Assembly: GCA_029012365.1 (NCBI GenBank)
Contig: JAQXLY010000018.1
Span: 1-64,000, forward strand
DNA length: 64,000 nucleotides
From: Lachnospiraceae bacterium
Lineage (GTDB): Bacteria; Bacillota; Clostridia; Lachnospirales; Lachnospiraceae
Direction of reading: 5' to 3'
Position numbers and translations under genes: made by a program. Shown piece after piece: positions 7,641-16,459 of this stretch. Every line of letters begins with the position of its first letter. Within the stretch, counting starts at the first letter, position 1. The notes under the pieces are model-generated. The model ran no database searches and was not told the origin of the DNA. It worked only from the letters and a program-made list of their open reading frames with translations.

Positions 7641-10600
7641 TTATTGTCTCATTGAGCCAATATTGGTATTGACCATGCCTGTCGGAAGTGGATATCCATC
7701 TTCACCACATACCCAGTATGCAGCACACTGTTTGTCGTTCCACCACTCAACCCAGTTGTTCAGTGCAGTTATAAGATCTTCGTCACCACAGTCGGCATCA
7801 CGACTTAATCTGCCAGTAGGCGAAGTGAAGGATGCTGCAGATAAATTTTTCGTATTGCCATCATCATCAGAACCATTTCTCGTACCGGATGCATTACGAT
7901 TTTCACCATTACAGGTTGCAGAACCTGCCAGATAGTATAACTGATGTGCAGCACCTTTATCTTCTCTATTTCTGCCCACTACAGCGCCTACATAACTGCC
8001 GGTACCTTTAACTGTACCAGCATTATAACAGTTCAGTATCCAACAGCTTCCGTCAAGGTTATGTCCCACAATACCACCCACATCGCTAGAGCCGGTAACA
8101 GAAGCGAAGCTTGCACAGTTCATGACATAACCAGCTGCATTATATCCCACAATACCGGCGGTGTGATTTCCGGCATTAACCACTACGCCGTAGTTCACAC
8201 AATTTGTGACAATACTACCGTCATTGTATCCTACCATACCACCTGCACAGCTGGAATCTGCATCTCTGGAAGTAGCTTTGACATACGCATGGCTGACACA
8301 GGAATCTAATCTGGAATTAATCATGTAACCGACAATGGCTCCAACACTTAGGGAACCCTTAATATAGGAATCTCTCAACTCCAGATTTTTAATTGTTGCC
8401 CCATTTGTTATACTAAACAGACCCACAATAATTGCATTTTCATTGTTGACATATACTCCTGTAATCGTATGCCCCTGTGCATCAAATGTTCCACTAAACC
8501 ATGCACTCCAAACATAACCGCTATCGTACCATTTTCTGCCCTTCAAATCAATATCTGCACCAAGATTAACGGTTTTACCCATGAACATTTTCATCTCTGT
8601 ATTAACCAGCTTGAAAAGTCCTGCCAGCTGCTCTGCTGTCGTCAGTGTGAATTCTTCTGTGTCATCACTGTACCAGCTGGTATCCGCAACATCACTCCAT
8701 AACTCTGTAGGTGCATCCATGGTGGATACGATAGATGCACCCTCCTTTGCAGACTCTGCATCTAAATAGTTCGGATCATTTGTAACCTTCACCGTAATAA
8801 TATACTGTGCTCCCGGCTCCAGACCATCTATAATACTTCCAAAATCCGTACTGATTCGAGTTGTCTCCGGATACTCCTTGGTTTCATCTTTCCTTACCGC
8901 CTGATATACTAAGGTAGCCTGTGAACTCAAATCGTCAATCGCACCGTAGTCTTCGCACTGCAAATCCACATAGGTGTAGCCTCTATCCTCTGCCGTGATC
9001 TGCACCACACCAATCGTTCTGACTGCCTTATTGATGATGAGAACTCCGGTATAGGTATGCTCAAACCTGGCATAAACGTTGTCAGCAGGTCTTGATATGG
9101 TCACATTATAAGTACCTGCGTTGACAGGCAGACTTTCTTCATAATCTCCATTGCCCTGACGCATATACTCTATGCTGAAGCTGTCCTCTGTAAAGCTTTC
9201 CGAACCCGCTTCAAAGTAATAGATCGCCGATTGCGTCACTGCCTTAGCGTAGGTAGAGACTTCGATATCGCCGAAATTAAATACCTCAGGCGAGATTTCC
9301 TTCAGCTCCGTCCAATGCGCATACAGCGTCTGATTTTCGGTAATCTCCACCTTCGTATCTGCTGTCACCTGGGTACCTCCGTCTGCCGCAATAAACCAAC
9401 CGACAAATCCATGACCGGAGTATGTAGCTACCGGTTGTTCACCGTAATTGCTGTCATAGGTGACGGTTCTCTCTCCCGTTTCCGGTGCTGTCCAGCTATC
9501 TCCACCATTCACATGGTAGGTAACGGTATATGTATTTGCCTCCCATTTTGCGTACAGAGTAGTATTCTCCTTCGGCATCAGCTTTTCGATAAATTGCACC
9601 GTCAGCCCTGCATCGGCAAACCAGCCCATAAAAGTATATCCGGTGCGCTCAGGTTTAGGCAGCTCACCGATCAGCCCGCCACCGACGCGCTCCATATCGG
9701 TTGCCGTACTGCCACCGTTTTCCTCAAAGGAAAGGGTGTACTTTTCACCAATCAGTTCGCCGCACTCCACCATATAAGTAACTCCGGAAGTAAGCACACC
9801 CTGTTCCGGGCTGATGCTCTTAACCATCATACCTTGTTCAGCCGCAACTGCATTGAAATCATAGATTGAAACTGAACCCTTACGTATACGCTCCACATAA
9901 TCGGGTGCAACAATACCTGAAAACTTGTAGGTAACAAGAACAGAATCATCCACATAGTTAGCTGTTGCTGTAACACCACCGTTTGCAATCGCTTGTGCTA
10001 CTTTGCCGGTGATAGGCTTGGTCAGGTCGATGTCCTCGATAATAGCCTTTCCGTTTTCGTCCGTACCAACCTGAACCTTTGCATCTGTTGTTATACTTGC
10101 AAATTTTGTATATTTCGCCTTCTCAGGATCATTATTCGGACTACCTGTACCGGTTTTTGTCAGAGTGCTGAAATCAAAGGCTTCGCCATAGTGTGCACTA
10201 AAGGCTTGTGCTCCTGTACTGCCATCCGCATTCTGAATGCCGTGCACAGTGATGGAATACGTCTTGTAGTCCACGGTGCAGTCATATGTTTTGTTTTCAA
10301 TCAGTGAAGTTGTCTGACCGGATGCAGGGAAACTGAAGGAGTTGTACTTCGCCTCATTATAACCTGCGAGTTCCTTCACTTCTTCTTCGGTCGGAAGAGT
10401 AAACTCCTGATTCTTACGCACCCGCTTGCTCCAAACCGTTTCGTAACCATCGGCAGCATTTCCAACACGGACGCTGGCTGTATAGAACTCGGATATCTCT
10501 GCAGTAGACAGATTAGTCCATGCCAAAGGTACGGTCACCTGCATATCATACCCAGAGAACGCCATCTTTCCGTATTTATATGTAATCGTCAGGTCACACT

Positions 10601-13600
10601 CCATGTACCGGGTTCCGTCCGGGACATTTACGGATATTTTACCGTTATTGTCCATACTGAAATTCGGGTTTGAGAATGTAAAATTATATTTTTCATAAGG
10701 ATAGACCCGTGCTCCCAGCTTACCGTTTTGCAGATTACAGTAGGACAGAGCGCGGTACTCATCCGGCAAAATCATGGTAATACCGTTGGTACTGTTACCG
10801 TCCTCATCCCGGATAATAACCAATTCGCCTTCCTGCGGCTCATACTGGAAGTCATACGGGTAATTCATCTCTCCTGCTGTCAGCAACGGGAACTCCTTAT
10901 CCACAAAATCATAGTTGTATTCCAAGAAATCATCCCCGAGTTGCGCCTCAAAGGATACAATCAGATACAGACCGAAGTCCATATACAGAGCGCCTGCCAT
11001 CCGCTGGCTGGATACCCAGTCGACGGAATTTGCCTCACGCATCCGTTCATACTCGTAGATAAAGAAGCCGTACAGTTTCACATACGGTCCAAGTTCTATG
11101 GCGATTCCCACATCAGCGGCCTTAGAGGCACCGATTGCAAAGGAGACCTTTCCTCTCACACCTATCCTGATTCCCAGCTTACCCATGACATAATACTGGA
11201 AGGCAAACTGCTCATCAATAAGGTCCATGGTCTCGCTTCCGGCGCTAGGCTTGAACAGACCGATCTTTACCCAGAAGTTATAGCGTTTGCCCACTTCATA
11301 CTGGAGATTTGCGCCCATGGCAATATTCATGTCGGCACGCACAACGAAGTTGGCGCTAAAGGCAATGACAAAACCGTTGATAATGATATCTTGTCTGCAC
11401 ATTTCCTTGTCCACAAGCGTAACCCAATCGGTCTCTCTTTCCATCATTTTGCTGTACTTACTCATCAGGTCGCTCATGCCTTCAGCATAACGGTCAGCGG
11501 CCAGCTCGGTCTCGTCGGAAAGATCCAGCATATCCATGAGATCCTTGGAAATGTTGGTCTTGCCCAGGGTTTTACCCATTTCTTCCCATTGCTCTTCGGT
11601 AGGCATACCACCTGCATCTTCCAGGACACCCCAGAGCATCTCTAGATCCTCCGTGTATTCCTTTACCTTTTGCGCATCATCCCGAACCAGCTCCAGCTTA
11701 CCCTTGATTTCATCAATCTTGTCCAGAACATCGCCTGCCGTCTCCAGACCCTTTTTCAGGTCACCCATGCTGTCCGGCAGTAAATCGGCAATTTTTTTAG
11801 GATTTTTGACTGCTTCTTCCAGCTGCTCCCAAATCGGTTTGTCTTCCTCTGCCACCGTGTAAGCCTGTGCGTCCACACGGATACCGGAAAAACTAAGAAC
11901 ATCCACAGATGCACCTACCTTGACACCAATCGGAACCGGAATAAAGCCAAGTATTTTCTTTTTGACCAATTCACCGTTGGTGGTGACACCGAGGGCAATC
12001 TCCTGTACAAAGGTAGCAGAGAGGTTAATTACAACCTTGCCTTCTTCAACTTCCACCTCAAACTGAGCATCTACACCCACGGCTAACTGTACGGAGCCTT
12101 TGTCTTTAAAGTGAAGCTGGTCGCCTGAGGTGATTACCTCAACCTTCAGCTTTACGCCGTCCTTAAGTTCGAAGGAAGCACCTAGGTTCAAGAGGGCAAT
12201 CTCTTCCTCTGACAGAGGATTGCCGCTTTCATCAGTAAGAAGAAACTCCTGAATGCCCTGCATCTTGCGGAAGCCATCAGTCTTTGTGGCCATATCCGCC
12301 AGAAGAAAGGCCGCTTCCTCCGCAAAGCCGCTGTCTTTTACCTGCGCATAAACAGTAGCCTCGATCTTCTTTTTTGCCTCTTCAGAAACAATGTCGTCAC
12401 CCTCCAACACAGGCTGGATATAAAGATCTGCTGCAGTCTCGATTTCTTCGGCAGAGGATTTAACATAGGTAATTGTGCCGTTTGCGCTGTCGTATGCGGT
12501 AATCCTTCCGAAATAAACTGTGCTTTCATCATCGATACTATCCTGAGATGCATAAATGGAGATAAAATCACCAATGCTGACCTTGCTCTTAGCATAAACA
12601 AGCGTTCCGTTGTCCGTACCGACCATCATAGTATAGGCGACTGTATCAAGCTCGTAGCCGTCATCTCCGCTATCCAGAGTCAGTGTACCTGTGCTTTCAC
12701 TGTCGCCTGCAGGCAACGCGCCGATAACCGGGAAATTGTCAGGAACGTCGTACATTTTCGCACTGTCTTCATCCGTTATATCAGCAAGTGTCACGGTACC
12801 ATCAGAAACAACGCCAGCCTTAAACCATGTTTCCGGGTCATCCATATAAGCATTTCCACTCTTGTAATCTCTTACTTCCGGGCTTGTAAACTTATAGAAG
12901 CAAAGCAAATCACCCTCAGCCACGCCCGAACAGGTAACGGTGCTGCCAGCCGCCAGGACAGAAGGATTGTCATTCTGCACATAGTGGACAAACTCGCTCA
13001 TGGCAAGATTGTCTACAACCTCTTTTTTAATTGAGAATGCGGCGGTACGGATGCTTTCTTCTTTGTCCTTAAAGCACCAGCCGTCGGCCAGAGTAAGCTC
13101 ATAGGAGCTACCCTCGTGAAAACCTTCCCGTGCTTTTACTGTGTAAATGCCGTTGCCATTGTCAACAACAATGATTGCAACCGGGTCGGAACCGTCCTTA
13201 GAAGTGAGTATTGCTGCGTCGTCAGGTTGAGTGCTGCCCGATTTCCACTGAATTTCAAAGGACAGACCAGGATCCTGATCCATCTGCGCAAAGGAAGCAG
13301 GTGTTAAATTGACAGAGCTTGGTATGTCTGTATATTTCGCATAAACATTCATGCTTTCCATTACAGGATTTTCCGCATAGAAGCGTTCAGTGAATTTTTC
13401 ATCGACATAATACCCCTCAAGAAAAGCACTTTCCTTTGAGGATTTTGCAACTGTCGGGACTTTACCCAGAGAACTGCCCTTATCAACAGACAGAGTGTCA
13501 ATCAGCCTATCGCCGTCAAAGAAACTGACTGTGACCTGTTCCGATACTAAGCCAATGTCCCCGCTCGGCGGATTGTCTGATACTAAACCACTGTCCCCGC

Positions 13601-13898
13601 CCGGCGGATTGTCCGGTCCTAAATTGATATTCCAATCTGCAAGATACTTTCTCAGCATCAGTAAATCTGCCAAATCTGCTTTCCTGTCAACATTGACATC
13701 GGCTTTCGTAAAATTGAAGCCCGACGGATTTTCATCGGCTATGTAGCGTGTCAGCATCAGGGGATCGAACAAATCCACTTTGCCATCATTGTTAACATCC
13801 CCATACAGAATATTACTTGTTTTCGCAAAGGCAGTCATTGGTAACGCTGTCAACGTAAGTGCTGCAATAAGAATGCAGCCGAGTATTCTCTTCAGCAT
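7641..13898 (-). CDS. Giant secreted protein with N-terminal dockerin, InlB-type and GLUG repeats
   Basis: 2085 residues. The ATG at 13898 has AGGAGG at 8 nt, and an upstream TTG is too close to it. After a signal peptide ending near TAFA comes a type I dockerin with two calcium loops (DVNNDGKVDLFD and DVNVDRKADLAD). A long middle region without recognisable catalytic domain follows. Two Listeria-Bacteroides (InlB B) repeats with GYTFMGWF and GFVGWF signatures lie at about 1385-1530. A beta-rich MBG-like segment follows, then GLUG-type repeats (GGIVGHNLDG, AGGMVGYNDG) at about 1830-2000. No glycoside hydrolase motif is seen. It directly follows the cohesin gene, its probable anchor partner. 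Confidence 0.88.
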   Translation of the reverse strand: MLKRILGCILIAALTLTALPMTAFAKTSNILYGDVNNDGKVDLFDPLMLTRYIADENPSGFNFTKADVNVDRKADLADLLMLRKYLADWNINLGPDNPPGGDSGLVSDNPPSGDIGLVSEQVTVSFFDGDRLIDTLSVDKGSSLGKVPTVAKSSKESAFLEGYYVDEKFTERFYAENPVMESMNVYAKYTDIPSSVNLTPASFAQMDQDPGLSFEIQWKSGSTQPDDAAILTSKDGSDPVAIIVVDNGNGIYTVKAREGFHEGSSYELTLADGWCFKDKEESIRTAAFSIKKEVVDNLAMSEFVHYVQNDNPSVLAAGSTVTCSGVAEGDLLCFYKFTSPEVRDYKSGNAYMDDPETWFKAGVVSDGTVTLADITDEDSAKMYDVPDNFPVIGALPAGDSESTGTLTLDSGDDGYELDTVAYTMMVGTDNGTLVYAKSKVSIGDFISIYASQDSIDDESTVYFGRITAYDSANGTITYVKSSAEEIETAADLYIQPVLEGDDIVSEEAKKKIEATVYAQVKDSGFAEEAAFLLADMATKTDGFRKMQGIQEFLLTDESGNPLSEEEIALLNLGASFELKDGVKLKVEVITSGDQLHFKDKGSVQLAVGVDAQFEVEVEEGKVVINLSATFVQEIALGVTTNGELVKKKILGFIPVPIGVKVGASVDVLSFSGIRVDAQAYTVAEEDKPIWEQLEEAVKNPKKIADLLPDSMGDLKKGLETAGDVLDKIDEIKGKLELVRDDAQKVKEYTEDLEMLWGVLEDAGGMPTEEQWEEMGKTLGKTNISKDLMDMLDLSDETELAADRYAEGMSDLMSKYSKMMERETDWVTLVDKEMCRQDIIINGFVIAFSANFVVRADMNIAMGANLQYEVGKRYNFWVKIGLFKPSAGSETMDLIDEQFAFQYYVMGKLGIRIGVRGKVSFAIGASKAADVGIAIELGPYVKLYGFFIYEYERMREANSVDWVSSQRMAGALYMDFGLYLIVSFEAQLGDDFLEYNYDFVDKEFPLLTAGEMNYPYDFQYEPQEGELVIIRDEDGNSTNGITMILPDEYRALSYCNLQNGKLGARVYPYEKYNFTFSNPNFSMDNNGKISVNVPDGTRYMECDLTITYKYGKMAFSGYDMQVTVPLAWTNLSTAEISEFYTASVRVGNAADGYETVWSKRVRKNQEFTLPTEEEVKELAGYNEAKYNSFSFPASGQTTSLIENKTYDCTVDYKTYSITVHGIQNADGSTGAQAFSAHYGEAFDFSTLTKTGTGSPNNDPEKAKYTKFASITTDAKVQVGTDENGKAIIEDIDLTKPITGKVAQAIANGGVTATANYVDDSVLVTYKFSGIVAPDYVERIRKGSVSIYDFNAVAAEQGMMVKSISPEQGVLTSGVTYMVECGELIGEKYTLSFEENGGSTATDMERVGGGLIGELPKPERTGYTFMGWFADAGLTVQFIEKLMPKENTTLYAKWEANTYTVTYHVNGGDSWTAPETGERTVTYDSNYGEQPVATYSGHGFVGWFIAADGGTQVTADTKVEITENQTLYAHWTELKEISPEVFNFGDIEVSTYAKAVTQSAIYYFEAGSESFTEDSFSIEYMRQGNGDYEESLPVNAGTYNVTISRPADNVYARFEHTYTGVLIINKAVRTIGVVQITAEDRGYTYVDLQCEDYGAIDDLSSQATLVYQAVRKDETKEYPETTRISTDFGSIIDGLEPGAQYIITVKVTNDPNYLDAESAKEGASIVSTMDAPTELWSDVADTSWYSDDTEEFTLTTAEQLAGLFKLVNTEMKMFMGKTVNLGADIDLKGRKWYDSGYVWSAWFSGTFDAQGHTITGVYVNNENAIIVGLFSITNGATIKNLELRDSYIKGSLSVGAIVGYMINSRLDSCVSHAYVKATSRDADSSCAGGMVGYNDGSIVTNCVNYGVVVNAGNHTAGIVGYNAAGYVMNCASFASVTGSSDVGGIVGHNLDGSCWILNCYNAGTVKGTGSYVGAVVGRNREDKGAAHQLYYLAGSATCNGENRNASGTRNGSDDDGNTKNLSAASFTSPTGRLSRDADCGDEDLITALNNWVEWWNDKQCAAYWVCGEDGYPLPTGMVNTNIGSMRQ

Positions 13899-13900
13899 TT

Positions 13901-15229
13901 TCAAACCCTCCTTCTCTTAATCAGGAAAAATGCTCCCACCCCGCCGATCACAAGCACAATAATGATAATTGCAATTATGATAGGCGCTGCGGACGATTTC
14001 GCTGCCGGACTTTCAATTTCACCCTGGGACGGCTCTATTACTTCCGAAACCGAAGGTTCTGTTTCGAAAGTCTCCGTTTCTGTCCGTACTGTAAACTGTG
14101 TCGTTGCTGTTCCGCTTACGGAAATGATGGAAACGGTATGCAAGCCATTATCGAGCCTGTTTAAGCAGTCTGCGCTTATCGTTACTATGGTACTTCCGCT
14201 ATTGACAGTATAATCTTTTTCGTCAAGAGCCGTTCCGTCAATTTCAACTCGGACAAATTCACTGAAATCCGCACTCGAAACAAACACAAGCGACTCTGAT
14301 GAATCTTTATTAAATATTACATCATTACCACTTATCATTTCCGGCTCATTGTCGTTTGAAGAATCTGTGCTGGCGGTCGGCGTTTCTGTAACAGGTGCCT
14401 TGGTAACAGGCGGCTCTGTAACAGGCGGCTCTGTAACAGGTGCCTTGGTAACAGGCGTGTCATCTGCTAATTTTGGAATCGTTTCTCCCTTGCTTACCAG
14501 CTTGCCACAGTCTGTGCAATAGGTGTCTCCGGTATAGCCTTCTGCTGTATTCGTAGCATCAGTGGCGTTCCGGATTTCGGTATGCTGATGTCCTGTTGCG
14601 TTTATAACTCTTGTGTCAAAGGTTGTACCGCATTTCTTACAGGTTAGGTTTTCCGTTCCTGTTATCTCACACTGCGCGGCATCCATTACACTCCACTCTT
14701 TGTCTGCGTGTGTGCAATCCACAACAGTAACAGTTCCGTTCCCGGCGCTTACACTGACTTCTTCACCTTCAACATTGATTGCCTGTGAAATTTCCACCGC
14801 AACCGGATATGACTTGAATTCCGCATCACTGTTTACTGTAAAATTTAAGCTGACAATAGTTCCTCTTGCGGTTTTGTTTTTCAGTGAACTACTGGTAGCC
14901 ACAATGACGTACGGATCCTTATCCAGTTCTTCGGACATTGTGAATTCGCCACTTTCAAAAACACTTCCGTTGGTAACTGATTCCAGCGTCAAGGCAGAAT
15001 GGTCATAGCTTATCTTAAGTTTCATTCCCCATATTCCCGGGTTTTCTTTCAGATTAAAAGTAACCGACGCCATGGTGTCTCTTTCAACTGTACATGAGGA
15101 TGCCGTAATCGTTGCAGTCTCCTGTGCGCTTGCCGTCACTGTGCTAATTGAAACGAGCAGACAAAGCAAGCTGATAGCAGTCAGAACTTTTCTCAAACCT
15201 CTGCCATAAATTTCTGTTAATTTCATCAT
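13901..15229 (-). CDS. Membrane-anchored cohesin-domain surface protein
   Basis: 442 residues. The signal peptide runs to about residue 35. A cohesin-type beta domain at about 36-170 has the typical motifs NPGIWGMKLKISYD, ARGTIVSLNFTV and a closing GTVTVVD. A Cys-pair module follows (CKKCGTTFD, CTDCGKLV), then a Pro/Thr/Val-rich linker with repeats of APVTEPPVT type. A beta domain with RVEIDGTALDEKDY follows, and last a C-terminal transmembrane helix with KRRRV, which should anchor it in the membrane. Its stop is 2 bp before the start of the dockerin protein gene, so the two are translationally coupled. Known cohesins bind dockerins with calcium. A LytTR-type promoter lies upstream. Confidence 0.87.
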   Translation of the reverse strand: MMKLTEIYGRGLRKVLTAISLLCLLVSISTVTASAQETATITASSCTVERDTMASVTFNLKENPGIWGMKLKISYDHSALTLESVTNGSVFESGEFTMSEELDKDPYVIVATSSSLKNKTARGTIVSLNFTVNSDAEFKSYPVAVEISQAINVEGEEVSVSAGNGTVTVVDCTHADKEWSVMDAAQCEITGTENLTCKKCGTTFDTRVINATGHQHTEIRNATDATNTAEGYTGDTYCTDCGKLVSKGETIPKLADDTPVTKAPVTEPPVTEPPVTKAPVTETPTASTDSSNDNEPEMISGNDVIFNKDSSESLVFVSSADFSEFVRVEIDGTALDEKDYTVNSGSTIVTISADCLNRLDNGLHTVSIISVSGTATTQFTVRTETETFETEPSVSEVIEPSQGEIESPAAKSSAAPIIIAIIIIVLVIGGVGAFFLIKRRRV

Positions 15230-15276
15230 AAAAAATCCTCCAGTATTTATAATCGAACAAAATATATCGATCTTAA

Positions 15277-15376
15277 CTCAGTTCAAATGAAGCAAGCAAA
15301 ACTGAGCCGCTTTCCGCAGGCTATATTAAACAGTCATCCAAACTTCATGATTAACACCTCCCATGACTTGCTCCAT
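15277..15376 (-). other. Leader of the cohesin operon with micro-ORFs and hairpin
   Basis: The predicted start site near 15382 leaves a leader of about 150 nt. It holds a 16-codon frame (15376-15326) starting 6 nt after that site with no ribosome binding site. Inside it is a 4-codon frame, MKFG (15348-15334), with GGGAGG at 8 nt. A CTCAGTT/AACTGAG stem lies at 15277-15306. Whether any of this is translated or regulatory is unknown. Confidence 0.3.
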
Positions 15377-15388
15377 AATAATACATTC

Positions 15389-15455
15389 ATTATAGTATTT
15401 TGTAATGAAAATAACTTTTTTCTACTCGAAATGTACATTTATATGCCCGAAATGT
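15389..15455 (-). promoter_or_regulatory. LytTR-type promoter of the cohesin-dockerin operon
   Basis: On the minus strand ACATTTCGG (15455-15447) and ACATTTCGA (15434-15426) are direct repeats separated by 12 bp (21-bp period). The -10 box TATAAT (15394-15389) lies 31 bp further and no good -35 is present. Two 9-bp repeats about one and a half to two helical turns apart in front of a -35-less promoter is the usual target layout of AgrA/ComE-type LytTR regulators. The promoter of the local regulator gene has the same layout. Confidence 0.72.
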
Positions 15456-15474
15456 AAAAATGAAATCAAACTTC

Positions 15475-15518
15475 AAAAAAGGGGCTGTCGCATTAATGCA
15501 AGCGACAGCCCCTTTTTT
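15475..15518 (-). terminator. Strong bidirectional terminator after the LytTR regulator gene
   Basis: A perfect 17-bp inverted repeat (AAAAAAGGGGCTGTCGC and complement) with a 10-nt loop. Its A and T tails make it work on either strand. It separates the regulator transcript from the cohesin operon promoter that starts about 20 bp further on. Confidence 0.9.
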
Positions 15519-15627
15519 ATTTCTCCCTATCCCGAATATTATTTGCGATACCAACGGTATCTGCACATATAAAATATAAGCCCCTTCATACAGACAATAA
15601 GATAATAATCCTCTTAATAAGTTTAAT

Positions 15628-16350
15628 CTACTTCCGCACCATACCATATAAATAGTCCAGATATTCGTCCTGAACTTCTTTGCTTATATTTCGTGATACA
15701 GGGATTATCTGTCCGGTCATGGCTGTAAAGTTCTTTCTATCATATGATTTCATATTATCCATATTAATAATATAGGATCTGTGCACCTTAATAAAACTAT
15801 TTCGTCTCAGCAGCTCTCCTTCATACTCAGATAGTTTACCTCTAACCGTTTTTACGCTTCCATCCAAAGTATAGAAAGACAAAACTCCGTTATTAATTTC
15901 TACAAAAACAAGCTGCTCATAAGAAATCGTATGTACTTCTTTAGCAGAATTTATTGTTAATAAGTCTTTTTTCTTCCTATCGCACAATGCAAATATATGA
16001 TTAAGCGTTGTATATAAATCATCTGCCTTCACCGGCTTCATCAAATAATCAAGAGCATGTACTCTATAGCTATCTACAGCAAATTCAGGGCTATTGGTCA
16101 AAAAAACGATGGGAATACTCATATTATCAACACGAATATCCCTGGCTGCTTCTATTCCTGTAAAGCCCGGCATAACAATATCCAGCAAAAGAGCATCATA
16201 ATCAATCTTCTTAATATTGCTGATGAGCTCAATCGCATTATCATACTGATCCACCAACACGCTTGAACCATCAGGGGCACGATATTCCCCTAACATCTGT
16301 GTAATACTTTTTATATGAACATGTTCATCATCACAAAGTGCAACTCTCAT
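15628..16350 (-). CDS. LytTR-family response regulator (AgrA-like)
   Basis: 240 residues from the ATG at 16350, which has GAAAGG at 10 nt; the ATG at 16359 is too close to that site. The receiver domain has CDDE, phospho-acceptor Asp57 in LLLDIVMPG and Lys in MKPVKADD. The C-terminal LytTR DNA-binding domain covers about 140-240 (FIKVHRSYIINM). Such regulators are phosphorylated by GHKL sensors and bind direct repeats. Two such sensors are encoded just upstream, and matching repeats lie before this gene and before the cohesin operon. It is probably the activator of both. Confidence 0.93.
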   Translation of the reverse strand: MRVALCDDEHVHIKSITQMLGEYRAPDGSSVLVDQYDNAIELISNIKKIDYDALLLDIVMPGFTGIEAARDIRVDNMSIPIVFLTNSPEFAVDSYRVHALDYLMKPVKADDLYTTLNHIFALCDRKKKDLLTINSAKEVHTISYEQLVFVEINNGVLSFYTLDGSVKTVRGKLSEYEGELLRRNSFIKVHRSYIINMDNMKSYDRKNFTAMTGQIIPVSRNISKEVQDEYLDYLYGMVRK

Positions 16351-16388
16351 CTTTAACATACCTTTCAAATTAATCAAATCTATTTTAC

Positions 16389-16455
16389 ATCTTAACGAAA
16401 TAATCCCAAAAAATAAATATATTGTTTGAAATGTCGTATTTTGTGCCTAAAATGT
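16389..16455 (-). promoter_or_regulatory. LytTR-type promoter of the regulator gene (autoregulation)
   Basis: On the minus strand ACATTTTAG (16455-16447), a 12-bp gap, ACATTTCAA (16434-16426), 31 bp, then TAAGAT (16394-16389) as the -10. Every spacing equals that of the cohesin operon promoter. It sits in the gap between the second sensor's stop and the regulator start, so the regulator can be made apart from the sensors. Confidence 0.68.
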
Positions 16456-16459
16456 TTCG

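Noticed and set aside
10728-11645. 305-codon plus-strand frame inside the giant dockerin gene
   Set aside because: It is antisense to a clear coding sequence, with His/Leu/Ile-rich shadow composition and no recognisable domain.
15390-15647. 85-codon minus-strand frame between regulator and cohesin genes
   Set aside because: It runs across a strong terminator and the LytTR promoter, and its sequence has no protein character.
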